From NCBI GenBank assembly GCA_020718275.1, contig DYSI01000006.1:1-50462 (forward strand): a DNA stretch of 50,462 bases. The letters are read 5' to 3'. Source of the stretch: Draconibacterium orientale. Lineage in GTDB: Bacteria > Bacteroidota > Bacteroidia > Bacteroidales > UBA1556. A program made the position numbers and the translations under genes. How positions within the stretch are numbered: the first letter of the stretch is position 1; each line of letters opens with the position of its first letter. Below are positions 8,084-17,112 of this stretch, piece after piece. The notes under the pieces are model-generated. The model had not been told where the DNA came from. It did not search any database and saw only the letters and a program-made list of their open reading frames with translations.

Positions 8084-9268
8084 ATGCCATTTACAATTCT
8101 TAGTGTCGATGACGAAATAGATATGCAAGATCTACTGAGTCAAAAGTTTAGGAAAGAAATACGAAATCAGGAATTATTGTTTTATCATGCCAGCAATGGC
8201 ATGGAAGGAATAGAATTGTTAAAGCAACATCCTGCTATCGAAATGGTGTTGGCTGATATTAATATGCCAATTATGGATGGATTAAGTTTTTTAACTGAGG
8301 TTACCAAACTCAATAAACCATTGCTTAAAGTTGTCATTATCAGTGCTTATGGCGATATGAAAAACATCCGTTTGGCCATGAATAGAGGCGCTTTTGATTT
8401 TATAAACAAACCAATTGATTTCAATGATTTAGAAGCAACCATTGCAAAAACACAAGAGAGAATAGCTTTTCTGAAAAGTCAGCAAGAAGAATTAAATCGG
8501 CTTACGCTAATTGAGAACGAACTCATCGCCGCAGCTCAAATCCAATTTTCGCTTTTACCGCGTATCAATGGTGTTTTTCAGCATTTTAACGCGGTGCAAA
8601 TCGGTAGTTTTATGAAACCAGCCAAACATGTTGGAGGTGATTTTTATGATGTTTTTAAAATCGATAACCAAACAATTGGCTTTGTAATAGCAGATGTTTC
8701 TGGAAAGGGAATTCCCGCTTCGTCCTTTATGCTAATGAGTCATACCGCCATCAATATTTTTGCTGCGCAAGCCCTTCAAGCTAATGAAGTGCTCCGATTG
8801 GCCAATAATTATTTGGTTACCGACAATAAGGAATCGATGTTTACCACCATTTTTTTTGGAACTTTAAATGTGCAAACGGGTAGATTTTCCTTTTCAAACG
8901 GCGGTCACAATGCTCCATTTAAAATCAATCCTAAGGAGATTGGACTCCTTGAAACTACTCATAATATGGCCATGGGTATCATGGACGAGCTTCCTTATAA
9001 TTTGAAACAAGTGGATTTAGTAGCAGGCGATACCATTTTTATGTACACTGACGGCGTTAGCGAAGCGCAGAATATTGATGATGAAGAATTTGGCGAAAGC
9101 AGAATGATAGAGGTTTTTCGCAAGGCACTGAGTCAATCGCCTGCCGAGCTCAATCAAATGGTTTTTGAAGCTTTGGAGGAATTTCGTGGTCAAGCCATGC
9201 AATTTGATGATATTACCATGCTAAGTTTCCAATGGAATCCTTCAGCCGCTAGCGTTGTACCTGATTAG
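8084..9268 (+). CDS. Response regulator with PP2C (SpoIIE/RsbU-type) phosphatase domain
   Basis: 394 residues. The receiver domain (1-125) has the acidic 'VDDE', the phospho-acceptor D58 in 'VLADINMPIMDG', the switch Ser in 'VVIISAYG', and Lys in 'FINKPID'. A coiled linker (about 125-150) leads to a PP2C/SpoIIE Ser/Thr phosphatase with 'AKHVGGDFYDVF' (about 178-189), 'ADVSGKGIPAS', 'FSNGGHNAP' and 'YTDGVSEAQN'. Such proteins dephosphorylate anti-sigma-antagonist proteins in partner-switching circuits; no STAS or anti-sigma gene is nearby, so the target must lie elsewhere. It forms an operon with the upstream kinase (5-bp gap). Its last 20 bp overlap the end of the convergent protease gene. 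Confidence 0.92.
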   Translation: MPFTILSVDDEIDMQDLLSQKFRKEIRNQELLFYHASNGMEGIELLKQHPAIEMVLADINMPIMDGLSFLTEVTKLNKPLLKVVIISAYGDMKNIRLAMNRGAFDFINKPIDFNDLEATIAKTQERIAFLKSQQEELNRLTLIENELIAAAQIQFSLLPRINGVFQHFNAVQIGSFMKPAKHVGGDFYDVFKIDNQTIGFVIADVSGKGIPASSFMLMSHTAINIFAAQALQANEVLRLANNYLVTDNKESMFTTIFFGTLNVQTGRFSFSNGGHNAPFKINPKEIGLLETTHNMAMGIMDELPYNLKQVDLVAGDTIFMYTDGVSEAQNIDDEEFGESRMIEVFRKALSQSPAELNQMVFEALEEFRGQAMQFDDITMLSFQWNPSAASVVPD

Positions 9269-10838
9269 CAATAAAAGCTTTATCGGTTTTGATGAGTTTT
9301 TCGGCAGTAATAACCATGGTATCCAAAGTGTTCAATACTTGATGATAATCGCCATCGTCGAACAAATCTCTTGCTAAAAATGCCTTAAATTGAAGTTTGA
9401 TAAAGTCTTTCGACTTAGCAATATCCTCAGCACTGCCTTTAATTTTATGCATGCTAAAAGCTAATTCACTTAGACTATTCCATTCATCCTCAGTCATTTC
9501 ATAGGATTTATTAAAAGCATTGAAATCTGGATATTTTTTGCGCAGCTGCTTCAGATTTTTTTCAAAGTACAAGCCAGCGTAATAATTAAGGAGTCCATAC
9601 TGATTGATTTGTTTGAAAAAGGTTGAATTATACATGGTGTCAATGGGAACAAAAATATCGGGCATAATGCCGCCACCACCATACACCAATCGCTTTGCAG
9701 CAGTATAATATTTTAGCGAATCATTAAAATGCACGCTATCTGCTGAATATAATTCGCCGCTTTCGTAACGTTTCTTCAAATCCTGATTATAAACGTTGGA
9801 TTTTCCTAAGTCGTAAGTCTTTTGAATGCATCGATTGGAGGGCGTATAATACCGTCCAGTGGTCAATCGCAAGGCAGAACCATCGGTCAAGGTAAAATTT
9901 CGGCCTACCAAACCTTTGCCATAAGAACGTCGCCCCATGATTAAGCCTCGATCCCAATCTTGAATAGCACCCGCCAATATTTCGGATGCCGAAGCTGAAT
10001 TTTCATCCATTAATATTATCAATTTACCTTGCTCCAAAGTGCCATTGTCATTGGCTTTGTACTCAGTGCGTGGAGAATGTGCTCCCTGAGTATAAACTAT
10101 TAATTTCCCTTTCTCAAGAAAGTTATCTGCTAAATTAATGGCCGCAACCATCAAACCACCAGGATTGCCACGCAAATCAATTATCAAATGCTGCATACCT
10201 TGGAGTTGTAATTTCATAACCGCAAATTGAAATTCAGATTCGGTGGTTCTGCTAAAACTAGCAATGCGCATATAGCCAGTATTCTTATTGATTAAATAGC
10301 TGGTATTGATCGTGTTGATTGGAATAGGACCTCTGGTTAGTTCGTAGTTTTTAATCGTTTTATCCTCGTATTTTATAACTTTTAAAATTACTTTCGATCC
10401 ATTTTCTCCCCTCAACTTATCCTTAACTTTAGTATTATTTAGCTTTTCTCCATTGAGTGTGTCATTATCTATAGCAATAATTTTATCACCTGGACTTAGC
10501 CCAACAGCATAAGCAGGACCATCAGGCACAGTACTGAGTACCATTAAAGTATCGCGGATTATTTGATATTGGATGCCAACTCCGCTAAAACTTCCATTCA
10601 AAGATTCGTTATTTTCTGCTAAAGATTTAGCAGTTAAATATTTAGAATGAGGATCCAATTCTTTCACCATCGCTTCAATGGCTTTGATGACCAATGCTTC
10701 CGTATTTACACTGTCGGCGTATTGCGTTTCAATAAGTTTAAGGCTTTTATCAAATTTTTTGTAGGTTGATTTTTCATCTTGTGCAAAACTGCTCCCGAAG
10801 ATAAACAACAGTAAACTGATAAATAAGATTCGATTCAT
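9249..10838 (-). CDS. S41 family C-terminal processing peptidase
   Basis: 529 residues. Signal peptide at 1-19 (ends SSFAQ), a helical N-part, a PDZ domain around 85-175 ('GVGIQYQI...VGLSPGDKIIAIDN'), then the S41 fold with 'LIIDLRGNPGG' and the catalytic region SASASE (about 281-286) and K308 in 'SYGKGLVG'. It is a periplasmic Ser/Lys protease of the CtpA type that cuts unstructured protein tails. It is last in the minus-strand run after der, the S4 protein and the EEP protein, with 33 bp to its upstream neighbour. Its stop overlaps the convergent PP2C gene by 20 bp. Confidence 0.93.
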   Translation of the reverse strand: MNRILFISLLLFIFGSSFAQDEKSTYKKFDKSLKLIETQYADSVNTEALVIKAIEAMVKELDPHSKYLTAKSLAENNESLNGSFSGVGIQYQIIRDTLMVLSTVPDGPAYAVGLSPGDKIIAIDNDTLNGEKLNNTKVKDKLRGENGSKVILKVIKYEDKTIKNYELTRGPIPINTINTSYLINKNTGYMRIASFSRTTESEFQFAVMKLQLQGMQHLIIDLRGNPGGLMVAAINLADNFLEKGKLIVYTQGAHSPRTEYKANDNGTLEQGKLIILMDENSASASEILAGAIQDWDRGLIMGRRSYGKGLVGRNFTLTDGSALRLTTGRYYTPSNRCIQKTYDLGKSNVYNQDLKKRYESGELYSADSVHFNDSLKYYTAAKRLVYGGGGIMPDIFVPIDTMYNSTFFKQINQYGLLNYYAGLYFEKNLKQLRKKYPDFNAFNKSYEMTEDEWNSLSELAFSMHKIKGSAEDIAKSKDFIKLQFKAFLARDLFDDGDYHQVLNTLDTMVITAEKLIKTDKAFIANQVQR

Positions 10839-10871
10839 CTTGAATTTTCTAATTTTTAGGCGTCCTTAATG

Positions 10872-11906
10872 CTATTCTTTACACTGATAATATAGGTATT
10901 GAAAGAAGGGTAGGTGATCGCTATAACCTCCGTAATAATCTTTTCCAAAGGTTTTGTTTGGGGTTTTATTACCATCTTTTTCGGTTAATAATAACCAATC
11001 TGGATTGAAAATATTTATTTCCTGCGACTTAATTTGCAATCCTTTATTGGCATAAAACGTACTCGAAACAATCATTTGATCAATCATATTCCATTCCTTG
11101 TCCCCATGATAATAATAGGTTCCGATCGATTGCTTATCTTGTTTGGCAGCCATATTAAACAGGCTGTTGTTTATGCCAATTTGATCCTTTGCTCCTAAAA
11201 TTTCTGTAATGCTTTTATTGTCAGTTTCATCATTGAAATCTCCTAAAATCAATAACTTAGCATTTGGACTAACGCTTAAAATTGAATCGATGGTGTTTCT
11301 TAAAATTTGAGCAGCTAACATTCTTTTAGGTTCTGATTTCTCCATTCCACCCAATCGCGATGGCCAATGATTTACAAAAACGTGTAGTGTATCTTTAGCT
11401 AGACTAAGCCCCTTTGCATAAAGTATATCGCGGGTTTTAAAATTCTTATTGTCAGCCATTGAAACGCGAATAAATTGACTACTAATTAATTTAAAGCTCT
11501 TTGGATTGTAAAGTAAGGCACAATCGATGCCTCTTTCGTCAGGACTTTCGCGATGCACAATTTTATAATTGGCTTTGGCAATTTCCTTTTGTTTGACCAA
11601 ATCTTGCAATACCAATAAGTTTTCAATTTCAACTAAACTTACTAAATCGGGCAACTTTTTGGGGTCAATCTTATGCAAAACATTGGCTAGATGTTCTTGT
11701 TTAACCCAATAACGCTCGGATGTCCATGACTTTTTACTCGAGGGCAAAAACATATTATCGTTTTTATGAGGATCGTCAATGGTGTCGAATAAATTTTCGA
11801 CATTGTAGTGAACCACCAAAATATTTTTTTTGCAGTTTACTTTTTGAGCATTGGTGCAATTGGTTAAAATAAATAGTAGACTTAAAATTCCGATCCAGCT
11901 TTTCAT
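10872..11906 (-). CDS. Endonuclease/exonuclease/phosphatase (EEP) family lipoprotein
   Basis: 344 residues. The N-terminus is a lipoprotein signal with the lipobox LTNC (Cys17). The EEP/DNase I-like fold is seen in 'VVHYNVENLFDTIDDP', 'LVEIEN' (the metal-binding Glu), 'DERGIDCALLY', 'FVNHWPSRLGG', 'LLILGDFND' and the C-terminal 'GYSDHLPFF' (catalytic His). Members hydrolyse phosphodiester or phosphomonoester bonds; the substrate is not evident. The lipid anchor puts it at the cell envelope, where extracellular nucleic acid or phospholipid would be plausible. It starts 18 bp after the S4-domain gene and is probably cotranscribed with it. Confidence 0.88.
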   Translation of the reverse strand: MKSWIGILSLLFILTNCTNAQKVNCKKNILVVHYNVENLFDTIDDPHKNDNMFLPSSKKSWTSERYWVKQEHLANVLHKIDPKKLPDLVSLVEIENLLVLQDLVKQKEIAKANYKIVHRESPDERGIDCALLYNPKSFKLISSQFIRVSMADNKNFKTRDILYAKGLSLAKDTLHVFVNHWPSRLGGMEKSEPKRMLAAQILRNTIDSILSVSPNAKLLILGDFNDETDNKSITEILGAKDQIGINNSLFNMAAKQDKQSIGTYYYHGDKEWNMIDQMIVSSTFYANKGLQIKSQEINIFNPDWLLLTEKDGNKTPNKTFGKDYYGGYSDHLPFFQYLYYQCKE

Positions 11907-11924
11907 TCTCTTTGTATTAAATAA

Positions 11925-12299
11925 TTAGTTCAAATCTTTTAAAAAATCAATCGTTCTGCGGTCTTTTTTTGTTGGGCGCCCAATACCTCTTGAGCGAACC
12001 TCAAAGCCATTATCTCGGATTAATCTCACTCTTTCGTATTCTTCCGCTGGTGTTAAATCAGTCATAAATTGATCTACCAAATTCGCACCCATACGTTTTT
12101 CACTTAGGGCTAATACTTTCAATTGAAGATTCAACATTTCCTTACGCACCATCACAATATCTCCAACTTTAAGTTCCTTGGAGGCTTTTATGGCTATTCC
12201 ATCCATGCTAACTTTTCCACTTTTACAAGCTTCGGTGGCTAATGAGCGCGTTTTGAAAATTCTCACCGACCACAACCATTTGTCGACTCTTGCGCTCAT
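11925..12299 (-). CDS. S4-domain RNA-binding protein (Hsp15/HslR-like)
   Basis: 124 residues. The S4 domain occupies the first ~65 residues: 'RVDKWLWSVRIFKTRSLATEACKSG', then 'VSMDGIAIKASKELKVGDIV'. The basic C-terminus ('RSRGIGRPTKKDRRTIDFLKDL') is typical of the heat-shock protein 15 family, which binds stalled 50S subunits carrying nascent chains. It begins 3 bp after the stop of der, implying one transcript. Hsp15 function is inferred from family membership only. Confidence 0.9.
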   Translation of the reverse strand: MSARVDKWLWSVRIFKTRSLATEACKSGKVSMDGIAIKASKELKVGDIVMVRKEMLNLQLKVLALSEKRMGANLVDQFMTDLTPAEEYERVRLIRDNGFEVRSRGIGRPTKKDRRTIDFLKDLN

Positions 12300-12302
12300 T
12301 TT

Positions 12303-13610
12303 TTATTTCGGTCTGAAATATATTTCGATAGGAACTCCCGAAAGATCAAAATAGCTTCTCATCTTGTTTTCGAGAAAACGCATATAGGGCGGCTTGATGT
12401 ATTGAGGAAGATTACAGAAAAATACAAAAGCGGGATAGGCTAAAGGCAATTGAGTAATATATTTGATTTTGATATACTTACCTTTGTAGGATGGAGGTGG
12501 AAAATGTTCAATTTCCTCAAGTAATATAGTGTTTAACTTATTGGTAGGGATTTTTGTTGAACGGCGTTTGTAAACTTCATTAGCTAAATCTAAGGCTTTC
12601 AACAAACGTTGTTTGGTGACCACAGAGGTGAATAGGATTGGAATATCTACAAAAGGAGCAATTTTTTCTCTTATTAGTTCCTCGTATTTTTTGGTCGAAT
12701 TATGGTCTTTTTCTACTAAATCCCATTTGTTCACTACAATTACTATCCCTTTATGATTTTTTTCTGCAATTTGAAAAATTGATAAATCTTGTGATTCAAA
12801 ACCAATTTGGGCGTCAATCAATAGGAGAACAACGTCGGCGCTTTCGATTGACCGAATTGACCGGAGGGTAGAATAAAACTCAATATTTTCGGTTACTTTG
12901 TTTTTCTTTCTAATACCAGCTGTGTCTACTAGTAAGAAATCAAATCCAAATGACTGATAACGTGTAAATAACGAATCGCGGGTGGTACCTGCTATATCGG
13001 TAACGATATTTCGTTCTTCACCTAATAGGGAATTGATTAAAGACGATTTACCAACATTTGGTCGCCCTACCACTGCTATTTTTGGAATGTCTTCGGGATA
13101 CATGCTTTCATAAGTTTCCGAAAAACCTTTAACCACTTCATCAAGTAAATCGCCTGTACCACTGCCATTTACTGCTGATACAGCATACACTTCTCCCAAT
13201 CCTAAACTGTAGAAATCACTCGACTCGTAGGATTTGTGTAGATTATCAACCTTATTGGCTACTAAAAAAACCGGCTTCTTTTGCCGACGTAATAAATTTG
13301 CAACTTCCTCATCATTAGGATGAACTCCGTCTTGCACATCAACCAAAAATAAAATACTATCGGCTTCTTCTATCGCTAAATTTACTTGCTTTCGGATCTC
13401 TTCTTCAAATATGTCCTCACTTCCAATAACATAACCTCCAGTATCTATTACCGAAAATTCTTTCCCATTCCAATTGGACGTTCCATAATGGCGGTCGCGA
13501 GTTACTCCGCTTGTCTCTTCTACAATGGCAAGCCTTTCTTCAACCAATCGATTGAATAAGGTGGACTTACCAACATTGGGTCGCCCCACTATCGCTAATA
13601 TATTTCTCAT
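12303..13610 (-). CDS. der: Ribosome assembly GTPase Der (EngA)
   Basis: 435 residues, the normal length. Two tandem GTPase domains: the first with GRPNVGKST (about 8-16), 'DTGG' and 'NKVD'; the second with GRPNVGKSS (about 183) followed by '[11 protein letters not shown]' and 'NKWD'. The C-terminal KH-like domain ends '[15 protein letters not shown]', the family ending. Der acts in 50S subunit maturation. It heads a minus-strand group (der, S4 protein, EEP protein, protease) with a -7 box 28 bp upstream of its ATG. Confidence 0.97.
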   Translation of the reverse strand: MRNILAIVGRPNVGKSTLFNRLVEERLAIVEETSGVTRDRHYGTSNWNGKEFSVIDTGGYVIGSEDIFEEEIRKQVNLAIEEADSILFLVDVQDGVHPNDEEVANLLRRQKKPVFLVANKVDNLHKSYESSDFYSLGLGEVYAVSAVNGSGTGDLLDEVVKGFSETYESMYPEDIPKIAVVGRPNVGKSSLINSLLGEERNIVTDIAGTTRDSLFTRYQSFGFDFLLVDTAGIRKKNKVTENIEFYSTLRSIRSIESADVVLLLIDAQIGFESQDLSIFQIAEKNHKGIVIVVNKWDLVEKDHNSTKKYEELIREKIAPFVDIPILFTSVVTKQRLLKALDLANEVYKRRSTKIPTNKLNTILLEEIEHFPPPSYKGKYIKIKYITQLPLAYPAFVFFCNLPQYIKPPYMRFLENKMRSYFDLSGVPIEIYFRPK

Positions 13611-13638
13611 AAAATTCGGATTCTTTTTCTAATCGCTG

Positions 13639-13646
13639 CAAAAGTA
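13639..13646 (-). promoter_or_regulatory. -7 promoter box of der
   Basis: On the minus strand this reads TACTTTTG followed by CAGCG, a close match to TAnnTTTG. It lies 28 bp upstream of the der ATG. A clear -33 element was not found. Confidence 0.6.
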
Positions 13647-13906
13647 CAGTTTTTAAGTTAACGGATTTTTTATAAACCTAAATAAATCAATACACTATTT
13701 ATTTGATAGATTGAAATTTATGATTATAATTTCTTTAATAGTGTAGTAATAAATTCTACATCTTGTTGGCTATGCAATTATTACAAGTTAAACATTCTAA
13801 TTGAGTAGGAGTAAGGCGTTTAATAATTAGCAAGCGTGCAAGCTTTTATTTTACTATGAAAAACTATTGAATTCTTCATTCTATTCAAAAATTTACTATT
13901 TAATTC

Positions 13907-13977
13907 CAGTGTTGTCCGATAAAAAAACTACTAAATTGCCGAAATGGACTAAATATAATTTTTAACGGACAATAGTG
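13907..13977 (+). mobile_element. 71-bp MITE, copy 2
   Basis: Runs from CAGTGTTGTCCG to CGGACAATAGTG and is identical to copy 3. It is flanked on both sides by the 9-bp direct repeat ATTTAATTC (13898-13906 and 13978-13986), a perfect target-site duplication. The insertion lies in the gap between the der promoter and the end of the flavodoxin transcript, so it disrupts no gene. Confidence 0.95.
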
Positions 13978-14095
13978 ATTTAATTCTTCAACTTGTTGAA
14001 AAATTAAATAGAATAATCAACAATTCGCCCATTAACAGAAGAAGCAATTTAAGCAATATTGGAAAACTTCATTAAAAATGATTTTTTTTGAATGA

Positions 14096-14147
14096 ATAAA
14101 AAAAACTGTTCACCTCCTCTTTTCAACTAGAAGAAAATGAACAGTTT
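14096..14147 (-). terminator. Rho-independent terminator of the flavodoxin gene
   Basis: AAACTGTTCA (14103-14112) pairs perfectly with TGAACAGTTT (14138-14147). Read on the minus strand, the hairpin ends in eight T residues. It starts about 25 bp after the flavodoxin stop. Confidence 0.85.
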
Positions 14148-14172
14148 ATAGAATTTAATCAGCCTTGTTTTT

Positions 14173-14700
14173 TTATTTAAGGAGTGGTTTAATCATGCCA
14201 ATCCATTCGTCAATTCTTTCGTTCATGTGATTTTCTTCATTATCTAAGTCAATCGCTAAACCTCTAAAATAACCGTCGTGCAAGGCTTTTGATTCGTAAA
14301 ACTCAAAACCTTTATTGGGATACTCGCCAATGAAATTGACGTTGTGATTAATCAAAGCAGAATGAACTCTTTCTAAGCCATCCACAAAATTATATGGGTA
14401 TTTTATCTGATCACCAAGTCCATAAAGAGCAATGTTTTTGCCATTCAAGTCTACCTTATCTAATTCCATTTGGTGAAAAAGTTGATACCACTTATTGTCG
14501 TCAGTGGCATCTTCCCAATGGTCTGCACCAACTGTTGAACTACCTAAAATTAGATTATCGAACCAAAATAGATGCTGAGGAGTAATCTTGTCAAGACTTA
14601 CTACTTCAATTTCAGAATCCTCAAATCGCGCTTTGATTGCATTCGCAACCTTTTCAACATTTCCCTTGGTAGGCCAAAAGAATAAACCAATTTTCTTCAT
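14173..14700 (-). CDS. fldA: Long-chain flavodoxin
   Basis: 175 residues, the size of long-chain flavodoxins. The order of elements fits: 'KKIGLFFWPTKGNVEKVANAI' at the start, 'LILGSSTVGADHWEDATDD' in the 50s loop, 'ALYGLGDQIKYPYNFVDGL' in the 90s loop, then 'GYFRGLAIDLDNE' and a C-terminal helix. It carries electrons through FMN in the cytoplasm. The phosphate loop is odd: P-T-K-G-N-V instead of the usual (T/S)-x-T-G-N-T, losing one or two hydroxyl side chains that bind the FMN phosphate. It is a single-gene transcript with its own terminator. Confidence 0.9.
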   Translation of the reverse strand: MKKIGLFFWPTKGNVEKVANAIKARFEDSEIEVVSLDKITPQHLFWFDNLILGSSTVGADHWEDATDDNKWYQLFHQMELDKVDLNGKNIALYGLGDQIKYPYNFVDGLERVHSALINHNVNFIGEYPNKGFEFYESKALHDGYFRGLAIDLDNEENHMNERIDEWIGMIKPLLK

Positions 14701-15125
14701 AATTTGTTTTGATGTGTGTTAATTAATACTGTAAATGCGAACTATAATTTATCGGCTAGCAAATGGCTAAGTCGAAATAATATCATCTTAATTCCATAAG
14801 AATATATTTTAAAGCTAATCTACATCTCGTTTATAGAAAATATAGCGCTCGATTATATTCTTTAAACTTAATCGAATCAAAAGTAAGAAATTTTTAATTC
14901 AAAACCATCTAGTTTTGTAAAGGCTTAATTAATAATTGAAATTACGAATATTCAATATTCCTGCCTTAATGTCATTATTTAAAGCAAGGCTGTCATAAAT
15001 TTTAAAAAGAACTATAAATTACGTCATAAAAATGAGTTTTAAAAACCATTAAAATGCAATGGCACATGTATTGACAAGCAGCGGCAGTGAAATAAGAATT
15101 TAATTTAAAAGAAAGGATATTAAAA
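14701..15125. other. Divergent intergenic region between flavodoxin and dnaK
   Basis: 425 bp holding the starts of two divergent genes. A TAGTTTTG box (14910-14917) on the plus strand could be a dnaK -7 element, giving a leader of about 200 bases, but no -33 partner is clear. A Shine-Dalgarno-like AAAGGA lies a few bases before the dnaK ATG. No CIRCE-type inverted repeat was seen. Confidence 0.4.
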
Positions 15126-17030
15126 ATGGGTAAAATAATTGGAATCGACTTAGGAACTACCAATTCGTGTGTTGCCGTAATGGAAGGTAATGAACCGGTG
15201 GTAATTCCTAACAGTGAAGGAAAAAATACAACTCCTTCAATTGTTGGATTTATCGACAATGGCGAACGCAAAGTGGGCGATCCTGCTAAACGACAAGCCA
15301 TTACAAATCCTAAAAAAACTGTTTTCTCTATCAAGAGATTTATGGGTGAAAGTTACGATCAAGTAACCAAAGAAATTTCGCGCATGCCTTATACCGTAGT
15401 TAAGAGTGCCAATAATTCACCAAAAGTCCAAATCGATAATAGAGAATATACTCCTCAAGAAATTTCTGCTATCATTTTGCAGAAAATGAAAAAAACTGCC
15501 GAAGATTATTTAGGTCATGAAGTTACAGAAGCTGTAATCACCGTTCCTGCCTATTTTAGCGATTCACAACGCCAGGCAACTAAAGAAGCTGGAACAATTG
15601 CTGGCCTAGACGTAAAACGTATTATCAATGAGCCAACAGCCGCAGCTTTGGCATACGGCCTTGACAAAAAAGGAAAAGATGAGAAAATTGCTGTTTTCGA
15701 CTTAGGTGGCGGAACTTTCGATATCTCAATTCTCGAGTTAGGCGGTGGCGTTTTTGAAGTAAAATCTACTAATGGCGACACTCACTTAGGTGGTGACGAC
15801 TTTGACCAAGTTATTATTGAATGGCTCGCAAGTGAATTCAAAAAAGATGAAAATGTAGATTTGACAAGAGATCCAATGGCGCTACAACGCCTTAAAGAAG
15901 CAGCCGAAAAAGCTAAAATAGAACTCTCAAGTTCTTCTTCTACCGAAATCAACTTGCCTTATATTATGCCCGTTGATGGTATTCCTAAACACTTGGTTCG
16001 TACGCTTAGCCGTGCAAAATTTGAACAATTATCCGACCGATTAATTCAAGCAACTATTGCACCTTGCAGGGCTGCTTTGAAAGACGCTGGAATGACCACC
16101 GCTGATATTGATGAAGTAATTTTAGTAGGCGGTTCAACTCGTATTCCTGCTATTCAAAAAGTTGTGGAAGATTTCTTTGGCAAAGCACCTTCTAAAGGGG
16201 TAAATCCTGACGAAGTGGTCGCTATTGGAGCAGCAATTCAGGGCGGTGTTTTGGCTGGTGATGTGAAAGATGTCCTTTTACTGGATGTTACTCCACTTAG
16301 CCTTGGTATCGAAACTTTAGGCGGAGTAATGACTAAATTAATTGAATCAAACACCACCATTCCAACTAAAAAGTCAGAGACTTTCTCCACTGCTTCGGAT
16401 AGTCAACCCTCGGTCGAAATTCATGTTTTGCAAGGTGAACGCCCAATGGCTACTCAGAATAAATCAATTGGACGTTTCCACTTAGATGGGATTCCACCAG
16501 CCCCTCGCGGTGTGCCTCAAATTGAAGTGACTTTCGATATCGACTCCAACGGAATTTTGCATGTGAGTGCTAAAGACCGTGGAACAGGAAAAGAACAAAA
16601 AATCCGTATCGAAGCCTCTTCTGGTTTATCTGATGCCGAAGTTCAAAGAATGAAAGCTGAAGCTGAAGCAAATGCGGAGTCTGATAAACGTGAAAAAGAA
16701 CGCGTTGATAAAATTAATGCCGCTGATTCACTGATTTTCCAAACTGAAAAACAGATGAAAGAATATGGTGATAAAGTGCCCGCTGACAAAAAAGGAGCTA
16801 TCGAAAATGCACTTGCTGCACTTAAAACCGCACATAAAAATCAAGATCTAGCAGCTATTGATCGCGAAATGGAAACATTAAATCAAGCTTGGTCGGTGGC
16901 TAGCGAAGAGATGTATAAAAACACTCAAGCTGCACCTGATGCTGGTCAACAAGCTGGTCAAGCCTCCCAAAATAAAGGCGAAGCCGACGAAGTGCAAGAT
17001 GTTGATTTTGAAGAAGTAAAAGACAAATAA
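15126..17030 (+). CDS. dnaK: Chaperone DnaK (Hsp70)
   Basis: 634 residues, full length. The ATPase domain has GIDLGTTNS (6-14), '[11 protein letters not shown]' (about 193), 'GGDDFD' and '[12 protein letters not shown]'; the substrate domain starts near '[16 protein letters not shown]'; the C-terminus ends with an acidic tail (EEVKDK). The reading is standard for a cytoplasmic chaperone working with DnaJ and GrpE, neither of which is in the window. It is followed by a strong terminator, so it is transcribed alone or as the last gene. The start is set by an AAAGGA ribosome-binding-like sequence and the family N-terminus [12 protein letters not shown]. Confidence 0.98.
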   Translation: MGKIIGIDLGTTNSCVAVMEGNEPVVIPNSEGKNTTPSIVGFIDNGERKVGDPAKRQAITNPKKTVFSIKRFMGESYDQVTKEISRMPYTVVKSANNSPKVQIDNREYTPQEISAIILQKMKKTAEDYLGHEVTEAVITVPAYFSDSQRQATKEAGTIAGLDVKRIINEPTAAALAYGLDKKGKDEKIAVFDLGGGTFDISILELGGGVFEVKSTNGDTHLGGDDFDQVIIEWLASEFKKDENVDLTRDPMALQRLKEAAEKAKIELSSSSSTEINLPYIMPVDGIPKHLVRTLSRAKFEQLSDRLIQATIAPCRAALKDAGMTTADIDEVILVGGSTRIPAIQKVVEDFFGKAPSKGVNPDEVVAIGAAIQGGVLAGDVKDVLLLDVTPLSLGIETLGGVMTKLIESNTTIPTKKSETFSTASDSQPSVEIHVLQGERPMATQNKSIGRFHLDGIPPAPRGVPQIEVTFDIDSNGILHVSAKDRGTGKEQKIRIEASSGLSDAEVQRMKAEAEANAESDKREKERVDKINAADSLIFQTEKQMKEYGDKVPADKKGAIENALAALKTAHKNQDLAAIDREMETLNQAWSVASEEMYKNTQAAPDAGQQAGQASQNKGEADEVQDVDFEEVKDK

Positions 17031-17054
17031 TATTGCCAACCGCTTTAACTAAAC

Positions 17055-17096
17055 AAAAGCTGATTGAAATCCTTCAATCAGCTTTTATTTTTTTGT
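17055..17096 (+). terminator. Rho-independent terminator of dnaK
   Basis: A 14-bp perfect stem, AAAAGCTGATTGAA (17055-17068) with its complement at 17073-17086, has a 4-base loop and is followed by ATTTTTTTT. It lies 25 bp after the dnaK stop and just before the end of the convergent gene. Confidence 0.93.
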
Positions 17097-17112
17097 CTAA
17101 ACACTTATTAGT

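Larger units (their letters stand above)
13611..14172. other. Intergenic region between der and flavodoxin
   Basis: 562 bp with no convincing gene. It holds the der promoter box near 13639, MITE copy 2 with its 9-bp duplications (13898-13986), and the flavodoxin terminator near 14103-14147. Around 13831-13842 there is a small repeat, GCAAGC-GT-GCAAGC. I saw no RNA gene in the rest. Confidence 0.6.

Noticed and set aside
14701-15125. Heat-shock CIRCE operator ahead of dnaK
   Set aside because: The TTAGCACTC-type inverted repeat is not present. Only a 5-bp dyad CCATT/AATGG near 15041-15061 was seen, which is too weak.
15002-15334. 110-residue frame opposite the dnaK start
   Set aside because: It is antisense to the conserved start of dnaK, matches nothing I know, and has no promoter.
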